A stretch of 64,000 nt of DNA from Nematostella vectensis. Lineage: Eukaryota; Cnidaria; Anthozoa; Actiniaria; Edwardsiidae. A program made the position numbers and the translations under genes. Positions 46,920 to 58,600 of this stretch are shown piece by piece. How positions within the stretch are numbered: the first letter of the stretch is position 1; each line of letters opens with the position of its first letter. The notes beneath the pieces were generated by a model that was not told where the DNA came from, searched no databases, and saw nothing but the letters and a program-made list of their open reading frames with translations. The DNA lies in contig NC_064042.1 of the NCBI RefSeq assembly GCF_932526225.1, positions 3,145,001-3,209,000 of the forward strand. Direction: 5' to 3'.

Positions 46920-47263
46920 TTTAGATTTTTGTCTGTCTTTTACTAACCCTTGCTCAATCAAGACCAACTTCAACTCAAGAGTTTCCTTTCTTCTTCAAAC
47001 TTAGCGTGACTTGTTGCTAGGTAACAGACGTCACGAAACCAGCAGTATTTGATCCCTCTATTTGACATTGCCATAACAACGCAGAACGACGTTCTTTGCA
47101 AGTCAGCGGTGTTACGCTTGCCGCCATTTTAAAAATCTATTTTATTGACCACGATTCCCGTAACTGTAAAAGAATATTTAGCTGTTTATTGTTATTAATT
47201 TGATAGTATGTAAAGTCTTTCATTTAGCCTACTTAAACTAAGTAAGTTTAGTGCTATTCCATC
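46920..47263. promoter_or_regulatory. Bidirectional promoter of CFAP97D1-like and DNAJC21
   Basis: Only 344 bp separate the two start codons. Sites visible: GTTGCTAGGTAAC at 47013-47025 (RFX X-box, one mismatch from GTTRCCNRGYAAC), GACGTCACG at about 47028-47036 (CRE-like), and CCGCCATTTT at 47121-47130 (YY1-like, inverse of AAAATGGCGG). An X-box suits the ciliary gene and the YY1-like site suits the housekeeping one; which gene uses which is inference. Confidence 0.6.
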
Positions 47264-48982
47264 ATGAGGCGATGCCATTACGAAGTTCTCGGTGTGGAAA
47301 GGGATGTCGACGACTCTGCTTTGAAGAAGACTTATCGAAAACTTGCACTCAAATGGCACCCAGACAAAAACTTGGACAACGCGGAAGAAAGCACAAGAGT
47401 TTTCAGAGAAATCCAGCAAGCCTATGATGTTTTATCGGACCCTCAAGAACGAGCTTTCTACGATAAACACAGGGAGCAAATACTTCGTGGTGGAGACGAC
47501 TATGTAGATAACAGTTTAAATCTCATGAAATATTTCAGCTCCTCTGTGTACGCTGGCTTTGGTGATGACGATAAAGAATTTTATGGTATTTATTCATGGG
47601 TTTTTAAGACTATAACCGAGGAGGACGCAGAGTTTGTCGATAATAAGGAAGAGTTCTTAAAAGAAGTACCCGAGTTTGGTAAGAGTGATTGTATTTACGA
47701 AGAAGGGGTCGAACAGTTCTATGCGTACTGGCAGAGTTATTTTACTAAGAAGAGCTACGTTTGGCATGATAAATACGACATCCGCGAAGCCCCAAACAGA
47801 CGAGTGCTTAGATTGATGGAAAAAGACAACAAAAAGCTACGAGACGCGGCAAAGAAAGAACGGAACGAGGAGGTTCGAGCACTGGTGAAATTCGTGAAGA
47901 AGAGAGATAAACGAGTTAAGGTATACATGGAGAGATTGAAGGAGAAGGAAGAGGAGCGCAAGAGGCAGGTCGAGCAGCTCAAACTTGAGGCAAAGAAAGA
48001 GCGGGAGAAAATGTTTCAGGAGTACCAAGAACAGGAATGGGCCTCGCTAGCCGATCTGGAGAGGGACTTGGACGAGATGGATAACCATCTTGATAGTGAG
48101 TTCGGTCGCGTCGATGACGTCACCGGAAGCCAATCAGATGAGGAGGATGTGGAACAGTTCTACTGTGTAGCATGTGACAAGTCATTTAAATCCACCAAGG
48201 CACTGGCTAACCACGAGAAATCGCGAAAACACAAAGAGAACGTAGCGCTGATCAAGGAGGAGCTCGCGAAGATGGACCTTGGAGACGAAGACACAACTGG
48301 CGATGTTGAAGAAGTCATATCCAATGCTGATGACGCACAATATGTGGAACAGAGCTACTTTAAGGACAGGCAAAATAGCATCGATAAACGAGACCCTCAG
48401 GGGAACCCGGACAAGTCAGACCAAGACAATGATTTTGTGAGTGTCGGGGAGCTTGAACTTCAGGACTCTTTGGATTTGAACGAGTTGAGAATAAAGACGA
48501 CGAAAAAGTACAAAGTTAAAGAGAAGCAGAGACGGAAGCTCTCTGGTCTGACAGAGTTGGACGAAAGCGCGCTTAATGATAGTGGAGACAGCATAGAAGG
48601 GGGCCGTAGCCGTAGCAATAGCAGGTTATGCAGGCAAGACAGCATAGAAGACGTAGTTAATGACAAGGATAAAGGCAAGGATACAATGAAGGGTAATGCG
48701 GAAAACGAGGACGGATTCGTGGAGGTTACTGCCGAGGACTTGGTAGCGGGTGAATCTGCTGACGCGAATGGCTTGCAAGACGGTCTTGTTACGATGGAGT
48801 CAAAACAAAACGAAGACGATAAGCCCCTGGGACGGGATCACGTTTGTAATGTGTGCCATGCCGGCTTTGGCACTAGAAACAAGCTCTTCCAGCACATTAA
48901 AGAACAAGGCCACGCACTCAGAGCCGACAGCGAAGATACCAATAAAAAGGGCAAGAAAAAGAAAGGAAAAAAGAAGCGATAA
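47264..48982 (+). CDS. DNAJC21: DNAJC21 (JJJ1 homologue): J-domain co-chaperone of 60S ribosome biogenesis
   Basis: Single exon, 572 residues. An N-terminal J domain (about 1-70) contains HPD at residues 32-34, which stimulates HSP70 ATPase. YAYWQSYFTKKSYVWHDKYD lies in the central family-specific region. A long charged coiled coil spans about 185-285. Two C2H2 U1-type zinc fingers follow: CVACDKSFKSTKALANHEKS near 302, and CNVCHAGFGTRNKLFQHIKE near 528. A Lys-rich tail (KKGKKKKGKKKR) ends the protein. This matches DNAJC21 (531 residues in the main human isoform) domain for domain. Yeast Jjj1 works with Rei1 to release the Arx1 export factor from pre-60S particles in the cytosol. Being intronless in an intron-rich neighbourhood is notable. 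It shares a promoter with the CFAP97D1-like gene. Confidence 0.96.
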   Translation: MRRCHYEVLGVERDVDDSALKKTYRKLALKWHPDKNLDNAEESTRVFREIQQAYDVLSDPQERAFYDKHREQILRGGDDYVDNSLNLMKYFSSSVYAGFGDDDKEFYGIYSWVFKTITEEDAEFVDNKEEFLKEVPEFGKSDCIYEEGVEQFYAYWQSYFTKKSYVWHDKYDIREAPNRRVLRLMEKDNKKLRDAAKKERNEEVRALVKFVKKRDKRVKVYMERLKEKEEERKRQVEQLKLEAKKEREKMFQEYQEQEWASLADLERDLDEMDNHLDSEFGRVDDVTGSQSDEEDVEQFYCVACDKSFKSTKALANHEKSRKHKENVALIKEELAKMDLGDEDTTGDVEEVISNADDAQYVEQSYFKDRQNSIDKRDPQGNPDKSDQDNDFVSVGELELQDSLDLNELRIKTTKKYKVKEKQRRKLSGLTELDESALNDSGDSIEGGRSRSNSRLCRQDSIEDVVNDKDKGKDTMKGNAENEDGFVEVTAEDLVAGESADANGLQDGLVTMESKQNEDDKPLGRDHVCNVCHAGFGTRNKLFQHIKEQGHALRADSEDTNKKGKKKKGKKKR

Positions 48983-49023
48983 CAAAACAGCGATACCGGA
49001 ATTTTCCATGAGAGCAAATATTT

Positions 49024-49029
49024 AATAAA
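49024..49029 (+). terminator. Polyadenylation signal of DNAJC21
   Basis: AATAAA, about 42 nt after the DNAJC21 stop codon at 48982. This implies a very short 3' UTR. Confidence 0.65.
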
Positions 49030-52000
49030 GCAGGTTGATATAAAGATTGATTACGTATTAGCGCTTAAAGTTGCTGAAAGAGATGGAAACACACAAAGAG
49101 GGCATGAAGGAAATCCACGAGATGAATTGAAGCCTAATCCTAAGCTGACCAAGAAAGAGGTCTCGTTCCCCTTACTCATGTGCGTCTTGAAAGCAATAGC
49201 GCAAATAGCATAATTGTATGAAGGATTAACAATCGTCAAAGAGCAATGTCGTAAGGAATGCGAAAATTTTATCAAAAGTGCTGTGTTTCGTAAAATACTT
49301 TCATTATTGATTATCTACTTATCAGACTCGTGATTTTTATTACCTCAACAGTGCAAATCTGACCCACTCTGCGTAGGAAGGGGTTTGGATATGTGAATTG
49401 TTAATGTGTTTTGTTATGAGTGCTAATTATTTTCCTTGATTACACTTGACTAATCACAGCAACATTTACTCGCTATCGCGATTGTTTAATTGTCTTAAAC
49501 GAAATTCAAACGTTTGCTACTTGATATCTGCGAAATGTTAGTACCCCGGCAATACCAAGCTTGTCTTGGTGCTTACCTCAGTCGTGTATTAAAATAATAT
49601 TTTGCTAAATTGCTCTCTACTTACAGATCCCTTCAAGTATTTGCAAGTTTTTTTTCCTTGCTAGGGCTAGCTCAGTGACACACAAAGAAAAAAAAAGGTA
49701 TTTGTTAGCAGAAAACAATAATAATGGGTCTCACAGTTTTTGAGATATTGAGAATTTAATAAGGGCTTTTTTACTATTATCAAAAAATATTCTGATAAAA
49801 TCTTGAATTATATAAAATTGCCGTTTTTCGCTCATAGTTTTCTAACCGGATTTGTTGTATCTTTTTTACAAGATGGTCTAATAAATCCCTAATATATTTA
49901 TGACGTGCTGCTTGTTCTCTTGATATTGCTTAGTGCTATTTATAACCACACCGGAAATGCAAATAATGAGTAACTATGAGTAGCATCCAAGAGTAATTTG
50001 GTTCGTGGTAAGGGTGGAAGTTCACTATAAACGCAATCCAAATAAGTAACGATACAACAATTCTGTGTTTTGTTTCGTTCTCAGTCGATCGATCTCAGAA
50101 TAATGTCTCATGTGATCATTGGTGATACTGTTCGCCTCTCCCGGAATGTGTCACATTCATAAATACCTCGACCATGCGTATATGACGTCATAAATATAAG
50201 CAGACTTCAGGTTCCAAAAATTAGTTAAACAGTGAAAGTATATGAGTATCTGACTGAAGATAGCCATAAGATCGACTCCATACGTTTTGTTGGACACCGC
50301 ACAAAATCTCACTAGTAATCCGATCGCGTAATACCCCCCACTCTTCTTTCTTTCTGCTGAGCGTTCTCAGAAAAAAAAAATCAACACAGAACGGTCACCA
50401 GGTTTATAATAAACACGCTGTCTACAGGTTAATAGTTGACAGGTGAGACATTTCCATTATTAGACAATACTTACTAGGATTAGTATTAATAATTATGTGG
50501 GCGGTCGGCATTTCGGACCACCTCCTATTTGTAAACCCGGCCCCGTGTCGGGGGTTAAACAACAAGATAACGTCATCGATGACGTCAGTCATTAGGGATC
50601 TGACGTAATGACAACCACGGGAACGATGAGCATTCAAAAAGCGGTATGTGGAAATACGTTTTGATAGATACATTTCAACTTTTCACACCAAACCAGGAAG
50701 AATTTCACGGTCAATTTAGAACGAGGACGTAAAACTACGTTAGCTACTGCCGTTTTTTTATCTGGAAAGCGTGGGTGGGAGGACCGCAACCCCCTTATAT
50801 TTTGTTATCATTCTTGGGATGCTACGGCCTTGAGATGTGGGCATGAAATACGCTAAAATAGAATTTTATTTGCCACAGTCACCTTGATTGAGAAGGGGTG
50901 CGCGCGCCTTTTTCCCAGTTCCCCATCTTCGTCAACCCAGAAAACACACGTATTTTCATTTGTATCTATTTCACTTTTTTATTTCAGCGAGAAATGAAAT
51001 TATAGTGTAATTATCGACTTCACTACAATTAATAGGATCACTTTTGCTGTGTACACACTAGCATCGAAACATTTTTGTAAATTTAAAAATGTTATAAATT
51101 ACTGATTGATTGTTGTATGTCCTTTGTCAATGTAATCTAACTCAATTTTGTTATCTTTGTGACATGTGAGTTTAAAATAAAAATGTTTTGGTGCTAGTGT
51201 TTCAAATGTCTAGAATCCTTTAATTCAAATCTACTCCATCGGTTTTTAGGGTACTTTCCTTCTAGCCTACCTGTCTACTGTTTGTGTTATAAACAATGCC
51301 CATTTTGCAAGAAAGGTAGATTTTTACTCCTTGAATTTTTAGGTATTTGTGTTTATCACATAAGAACCGGACAAGTCTGGACGATGCCTGATGGAAAGTG
51401 CTCTATTCCCCTAAACAGATTACATAGACTTGACTCCCGAACCAACAATAGGTGTGTGGGTTCATTGAAAACAAGACAAAGATGATAGAGAACATGCATG
51501 TAGTCTAGCCTACATAGCGACGATACCCAGATCATGCAATAGAATAAGAACAAAATATTATGATTTAATAATAATCACAACTTCCCTAGGGCAGGGTCAA
51601 GATATAGGGGATGGGGTAGTCTCATTGTGTACTTGGGAGGTTATGAGGGTGCCTTAGCAACTGGCCGAACAGGTTTAAATGCTTGCAATAAAGTATTGCA
51701 GAGAAGGGGGAAGGTGTGTACAAAACTACAGCAAAACTCGCCAGGGACTTGTAATGGTTTCTGCTTCTAAGAATTCCAATAAAACTTGTGTATAAGGAAT
51801 TTCTGGCAGAAATCATTCCCACTGATGTGAGTTCTGTTGAACAAGTTTGCACTTGAAAGGCATTATTAGGATTCTTGTTTCAGCTCAGCTTAGTGGTTCT
51901 TACAGCCAAATTCATAATTTCTTCTAGTGCATCACCAATAACAAAAAACCTTCCTCTGAGCAGTCAATGATTTATGGTCTAACAGATAAGACATTTCTCA

Positions 52001-52364
52001 TGGTAAAACAAATCCTAGCTGCCACACACAGATGTCAAATTCTCAGTTTTTCAAAATTACAAATATAGCTGTAATAGTTTAATGTAACAATGAAGGTATA
52101 ATAAATGCTAATAAATGATAATGCACAATGCTTCTTTATACCCTTTTGTCTCCTTATATTAGATCCAAGTTATAAAACGGTTGCACATAATCAGTCTTAA
52201 AACTAATGCGATTTACTCTGCACTCTTCTGACCATATATTTCAAGGACTGTTGTTAGTTTCGCTAAGAAGATTAACAGCTGGTTTGTAATTATCATTGAA
52301 AGGCTATGGTATTAAGGCTTCTGCTGTTAGTATTATAGTTACAGCAAAACCAGGTTAAGGCTCC
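49030..52364. other. Intergenic interval between DNAJC21 and AP1S with no supported gene
   Basis: AT-rich. Open frames (for example 50422-50673 minus, 51282-51485 plus, 51622-51852 minus) are short and unrecognised. The only ordered feature seen is a cluster of CRE-like sites near 50570-50612. The right part should hold 3' UTR of the AP1S isoforms. Confidence 0.5.
50568..50612. promoter_or_regulatory. Cluster of CRE/ATF-like sites
   Basis: Within 45 bp: TAACGTCATC, a full palindromic TGACGTCA (50580-50587) and TGACGTAATGAC (from 50601). Such clusters occur in bZIP-controlled promoters or enhancers. No gene start is recognised beside it, so it could be a distal element or an unannotated promoter. 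Confidence 0.4.
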
Positions 52365-52409
52365 TCACGATAAGCCAAGTTCTTCCAGAGTCTGTTGCAG
52401 TTCCAGTTG
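52365..52409 (-). CDS. AP1S: AP1S alternative last exon 3 (distal)
   Basis: Acceptor CTACAG, then [14 protein letters not shown] and stop TGA; 45 bp, phase 0. The most diverged of the three; it lacks the initial Glu-Gly and is less acidic. Confidence 0.88.
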   Translation of the reverse strand, partial: QLELQQTLEELGLS

Positions 52410-55400
52410 CTGTAGAACAATTAGAAATGAAATAGAAAATAAAGAGCGAGCAAAAGTGGGCATAGAAAAAAGATGAAAGATGTTTTAATTTGGTTGGAAG
52501 GAATTAGAATCACTCTAATATCAGGAAGTCAAGGATAAGGAATTAACAGGTTTTAAAGATCAGCAAAGCGCATGCATGCTTGTTTAAGGGTTAAATGCCT
52601 TGGTGCAATAGGGACTATGGATTCCTTAAGCAAGCCCCATCTCCTCCAGAGTTCGTTGTAATTCCCCCTCCTGTAGAAAAAAGTAAAGTGCACTACTTAA
52701 GGTGAGAGAGAAAGGTCCCTGTCAAATGCCCCACACCCAAAAAAGGTCGATATGGACTTGGTGAAGAGCAAGAGAGAAAAAGTGAGACAGAAAAAAGGGC
52801 AAGTGGGAATTAAGAAAGTCCCATTTCTTCCAGGGCCGTCCTCAGCTCTCCTTCCTGTAACAGAAATTTAATAATCACGGGTGGAAAAACACAAACTTCC
52901 CCTTAGGAGCCTTAAGTAATAGTCTTGGTGCCTTATACCAAACCGATGCAAAACTAGCTTAGCGGCTTAGCTAGCAAACCTGTTATTGATATCTGAAACT
53001 AATCCATAGCCATAAATAAAATGTCTATATTTCTCAATACATATACATACACTTCCTATTCCAAGTAAGCTTGCAATGTGAGGATCCAAATGTCATAACA
53101 TGTGTATCATCATGGGTAATATATAAATGACAAGATGCAAGTCTTTGAAAACCAATGGTATTACGATTCACATAAACTAAAAAAAATACTTCAAAATTTA
53201 ATAACTGGATTTGTTAAGTTTTATATATTTGCTCATTTACTTGACACAAATAAATATGGACTTTCCAGTGTAACTGATTTGGAAACACAAACAACTAAGA
53301 AATGTTTATCCTTTTTAAAGGTATGCTATATTTTGCACTGAATATGTATACTCTGTTCTAAGGCTTATAACCTAGCACAGCTTAGCTTGGCTTTGCTTCA
53401 GCCATTTTTCTTTTAAGTTTTATAATATGAAGAACAAAACAACTCTGACAATCAATTGGCCCCTGCAATACACATGTGAAGTTTTACTGTGAAGCACTTT
53501 CTGGGATTTTTACCTCTTGTAGCAAATCCTGTGCTGATATAGCTTTAAGTACGTTCTTTTTGCTAGTCTCCTGCACTTCTCCACCTATAAGTAGCTCATC
53601 CAGCATAAAGTATGCCTTTTCAAAGTTGAAAATGATATCTAGCTCGCATACCTAAAACAAAAGAATATATGGATTTGTATTTAGTAATATCTAAAAATTA
53701 ACCAAGCACAAGTTTATACAGGGAGTCTATCAGGCTGAGATCTTGAATGTAGGAATGTATGTCACTTTCTCTTATGCACAAAAATCTTTTAGATTATTGA
53801 ATTATTGCAAAAGAGTGGGAAACAAGAAACACTCTTGTGCCATCAAAACTGAGAAGACATGTCTTAAAATTTCCTTTTGTATTTTCTACAGTCTGGCTTT
53901 TGCATTCAAACTTTATAGTCTTGAAAACGTCCCATTAGTTAGATCAGTGAAGTAAATGATGGACTACCACTAGCTCTAAAGTCATAAAAACTTACACTTC
54001 CAAAGTACTTGTCCAATAATTCCACATATCTATGGATGACCTCGAGCGTAAGCAGCTCATTGTCATCATTTTCAATACCAACACAGAAATACAAACTGGC
54101 ATAACTGGAAAAAACACAATGTGTCAGTCAACATTCTTACGGCACTAAGACATTCCCAACAGAAACAGCTGCTAACAGTAACAATCTTTAGGTGTTAGTT
54201 AGTGATGTGAACTCAGTTTGACTATCAACAAATAGAAATAGATACTCAGCAGTAACAAACTTAATATTTCTAGCCAACATATCTAGGGGATATAGGGGAT
54301 AGTAAAGTAAAACCCCCTTTAAAAACACATATTAAAGCCAGCATAAGTTGCATGCAGAAGTCCTTGCGAAGTCTTTCATTTGTATTAAACACTAAGTGAC
54401 TTGCTTTATAAATTGGGAGACGGAGAAAAACATTGGAAAATTGACATTTATGGTTTTGGAATCTTTGTTTCTATGTCTTCACATCGTTTATAGGGTAATG
54501 GTACCTATTATCGGACACTTTAGATTTATGCTAAAATATCTCGTGTACAAAATACAATTGAGTCTTAGGTTTTACAGCTAGAAATCACTGACTATTAAAT
54601 GTAATAATTTGACCAATTTAACAATAATTCGATGGTTAAATTTGGGAGAAAACAATCGTTCGTAAAACATGTTTTGGACACCCTAGCCCTATTATCGAAC
54701 AGCAGATTTCTTTTAAAAAAACAATGGGAAAATCATGCTTCATTTTCAAAAAATAATGCAGATAATAATTGTTGACATATGTACTTTGCAAAACTCACGA
54801 TAGATTTTAGCTTGAGACTCTTTCTTCTCTATAGCAAGCAAAACACATGCATCGCGCATCGGACAAACTGTACAGCGACATGTGCATGCTCAAATTTACA
54901 TTTAATCGTTGGATGATGGCTCGACTGTCCGATAATAGGGCATCGAGGTTAGGTACGAACAATTCCAGCTATCCCTCTACGGAAACAGAGGCCAAATGGC
55001 ATCCTGGGAGATCAACAACAAAATGGTGGACTCGCCGAGCGACTTTCATCACGATTTTTTGGTGTGTTTTCCTATTGTTTGAGATATCTACGATTTTTTT
55101 GTGTCCGATAGTAGGGCACTGTCCGATAATAGGTACCACCACCTCAATTTTAATTTATAATGTATCATACTTTGTTATACATTTACAGTGTAAATTTTAT
55201 GCTGAGAATCAAACAAAACTCCATTATTTATTACAGATCTTCCAAGGGCTAGTCAATTTTCCTAAACTTGAGACTACTGTGAAATTTAAAATTTCTCCCT
55301 TAGTTAACCCTTTAGAAAATCTTTACCCCAAAAGATAGCAACCCAGTTTAGGCAAATCGCAATCGAAAAATCTATCTAGAACTCACATATCTACGAAAAG

Positions 55401-55691
55401 CCTTAGCCCTAACACTTACAAAGACTGTACGCCTACCGTTTATAGCAGACTTTCATATCTTTATACTCTAAAAAGCTGCACATCTTGGGTTTTCTCGACA
55501 ACACTGTGGTCACCAAGTCTCGAGTGATTTTCTTCTTTTCCTTCTGAGAGATAGCTGTGTACCATTTTTGAAGTCGAATTTTGCCTTGTCGGCTGAACAG
55601 GAGCATGAATTGAAACTGAAAGATATGAAAAAAGGATAAGATGAAACAAACCGTAGTAAAAGCCGCAGAAAGACAAGGGATATCGTACCAT
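52365..55691 (-). CDS. AP1S: AP-1 complex subunit sigma (clathrin adaptor small chain) with alternative last exons
   Basis: Exons: 55691-55689 (ATG only, then GTACGA donor), 55615-55437, 54104-53996, 53651-53514, then one of three alternative last exons (52854-52810, 52670-52626, 52409-52365). Each version totals 474 nt, 157 residues; human AP1S1 is 158. The longin-like core is clear: [75 protein letters not shown] and [12 protein letters not shown] start exon containing little more than ATG is also known in vertebrate AP1S genes. The protein is part of the AP-1 adaptor (gamma/beta1/mu1/sigma1) at the trans-Golgi network and endosomes, where sigma with gamma binds [DE]xxxL[LI] sorting signals. 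Confidence 0.96.
52626..52670 (-). CDS. AP1S: AP1S alternative last exon 2 (middle)
   Basis: Acceptor CTACAG, then [14 protein letters not shown] and stop TAA; 45 bp, phase 0. Its ending LEEMGLA is identical to that of human AP1S1 as I recall it. Confidence 0.9.
   Translation of the reverse strand, partial: EGELQRTLEEMGLA
52810..52854 (-). CDS. AP1S: AP1S alternative last exon 1 (proximal)
   Basis: Acceptor TTACAG, then [14 protein letters not shown] and stop TAA; 45 bp. It joins in phase 0 to LLQE at the end of exon 4 (53514). It corresponds to the LEEMGL tail of animal AP1S proteins. Confidence 0.9.
   Translation of the reverse strand, partial: EGELRTALEEMGLS
54500..55137. mobile_element. 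~640-bp inverted-repeat element with TCCGATAATAGG motifs
   Basis: The left end GGTACCTATTATCGGACA is exactly mirrored by the right end TGTCCGATAATAGGTACC. Further copies of CCTATTATCG/CGATAATAGGG occur inside (about 54688, 54930, 55107), so the ends may be subterminal-repeat clusters for a transposase. No transposase frame. It lies in intron 2 of AP1S; no clear target-site duplication. Confidence 0.75.
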
Positions 55692-56119
55692 TTTTGCTTG
55701 AGAGAAGTCGAAAATAATACCGAAGGCTCATGCCAGCGGAGATACCCAAACCGCGCAAACACATTTTGCTCGTTACCAGGCCTAATGCGCGAATAAAAAA
55801 AAATGCCTAGAAAAGCCCTGCCCCCTATACACACCACCACCAAGAAAATTGACCGAATGCAAGGCTTGCAGCCATAAGCAAGTGCAGGAGGAGCAGAATT
55901 TGTTTAAAAAAACAACAACAAATAAACAAACAAAAAACACTAATTACTCTCTAAATTGGCTGTAATTCTGTGCCTTGTTTTGCGACTTTGCGACGTCCTC
56001 CTAAAAAACCTCGACAAGTTAGGTTGCGTCATCTTTAGCTAGTACCCCGTGGCGCGCCCTAGCTAACAAACTTGCCGACTAAAAATGAACAAATAATATA
56101 CCTATTACATTACACTATA
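55692..56119. other. Upstream region of AP1S
   Basis: Should hold the AP1S promoter and 5' UTR. Includes an A-rich tract (55900-55940) and GGCGCGCC at 56051. No gene seen. Confidence 0.45.
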
Positions 56120-58600
56120 CGTGCATTAAGCTTATTCCGTTACACGTCGCCAGTGTGCACTACACGTACTACACTACACGCACACTAAGCGTGCACTACA
56201 CGTATTACACTACACACACGCCAAGCGCGCACTACACGTATTACACTAAACGCACACTAAGCGTGCACTACGCGTATTAAACTTCACGCACACTAAGCGT
56301 GCACTTCACAAATTACACTACACGCACAAAAAGCGTTCACAATACGTATTACACTACACGCACACTAAGCGTGCACTACACGTATTACACTACACGCACA
56401 CTAAGCGTGCACTACACGTATTACACTACACACACGCCAAGCGCGCACTACACGTATTACACTAAACGCACACTAAGCGTGCACTACGCGTATTAAACTT
56501 CACGCACACTAAGCGTGCACTTCACGTATTACACTACACGCACAAAAAGCGTGCACAATACGTATTACACTACACGCACACTAAGCGTGCACTACACGTA
56601 TTACACTACACGCACACTAAGCGTGCACTACACGCACACTAAGCGTGCACTACACGTATTACACTACACACACACTAAGCGTGCACTTCACGTATTACAC
56701 TACACGCACAAAAAGCGTGCACTATACGTATTACACTACACGCACACTAAGCGTGCACTACACGTATTACACTACACACACACTAAGCGTGCACTACACG
56801 TATTACACTACACGCGCACTAAGCGTGCACTAACACGTTTTACACCACACGCACACTGAACGCAAATTACACGTATTACACTACACGCACACTAAGCGTG
56901 CACTACACGTATTACACTAACACACACTAAGCGTGCACTACACGTATAACACTACACGCACACTAAGCGTGCACTACACGTATTACACTAACACACACTA
57001 AGCGTGCACTACACGTATTACACTACACGCACACTAAGCGTGCATTACACGAATTACACTACACGCATACTAAGCGTGCACTACACGTATTACACAACAC
57101 GCACACTAAGCGTGCACTACAAGTATTAAACTACACGCACACTAAGCGTGCACTATACACCTATTACACTACACGCACACTAAGCGTTCAATACACGTAT
57201 TACACTACACGCACACTAACCGTGCACTTCACGTATTCACTACGCCACACTACACGTATTACACTACACGCACACTAAGCGCGAATTACACGTACTACAC
57301 TACTCGCGCACTAAGCGAAAATTACACGTATAACACTACACGCACACTAAGCGTGCACTACACGTATTACACTACACACACACTAAGCGTGTACTACATG
57401 TATTACACTACACACACACTAAGCGTGCACTTCACGTATTACACTACACGCACAAAAAGCGTGCACTTCACGTATTACACTACACGCACAATAAGCGTGC
57501 ATTACACGAATTACAGTACACGCACACCTAGCGTGCACTACACGTATTACACTACACGCACACTAAGCGTGCACTACAAGTATTAAACTACACGCACACT
57601 AAGCGTGCATTACATGTATTACACTACACGCACACTAAGCGTGCACTACACGTATTACACTACACGCACACTAAGCGTACACTACACGTATTACACTACA
57701 CGCACACTAAGCGTGCACTACACGTATTACACTACACGCACACTAAGCGTGCATTACACGAATTACACTACACGCATACTAAGCGTGCACTACACGTATT
57801 ACACAACACGCACACTAAGCGTGCACTACAAGTATTAAACTACACGCACACTAAGCGTGCACTATACACCTATTACACTACACGCACACTAAGCGTTCAA
57901 TACACGTATTACACTACACGCACACTAACCGTGCACTTCACGTATTCACTACGCCACACTACACGTATTACACTACACGCACACTAAGCGCGAATTACAC
58001 GTACTACACTACTCGCGCACTAAGCGAAAATTACACGTATAACACTACACGCACACTAAGCGTGCACTACACGTATTACACTACACACACACTAAGCGTG
58101 TACTACATGTATTACACTACACACACACTAAGCGTGCACTTCACGTATTACACTACACGCACAAAAAGCGTGCACTTCACGTATTACACTACACGCACAA
58201 TAAGCGTGCATTACACGAATTACAGTACACGCACACCTAGCGTGCACTACACGTATTACACTACACGCACACTAAGCGTGCACTACAAGTATTAAACTAC
58301 ACGCACACTAAGCGTGCATTACATGTATTACACTACACGCACACTAAGCGTGCACTACACGTATTACACTACACGCACACTAAGCGTACACTACACGTAT
58401 TACACTACACGCACACTAAGCGTGCACTACAAGTATTAAACTACACGCACACTAAGCGTGCACTACACGAATTACACTACACGCACACTAAGCCTGCACT
58501 ACACGTATTACACTACACGCACACTAAGCGTGCACTATACACGTATTCGCTACACGCACACAAAGCGTGCACTATACACGTATTACACTACACGCAACTC
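56120..58600 (+). repeat. ~36-bp satellite array, about 65-70 copies
   Basis: Consensus CACGCACACTAAGCGTGCAC followed by TACACGTATTACACTA. The unit contains a small inverted repeat (CACGC...GCGTG) and a palindromic ACGT. Unit variants are ordered: 57353-57586 and 58062-58295 encode the same 77-codon frame and lie 709 bp apart, showing an internal duplication of a ~709-bp block. A 216-bp spacing (six units) recurs between 56299 and 56515. Short frames here translate as HYTYYTTRTLSV repeats and are not genes. Confidence 0.95.

Noticed and set aside
56299..58295. Several 60-110-codon frames with HYTYYTTRTLSV repeats
   Set aside because: They are conceptual translations of the 36-bp satellite and recur at exact repeat offsets; no gene features.
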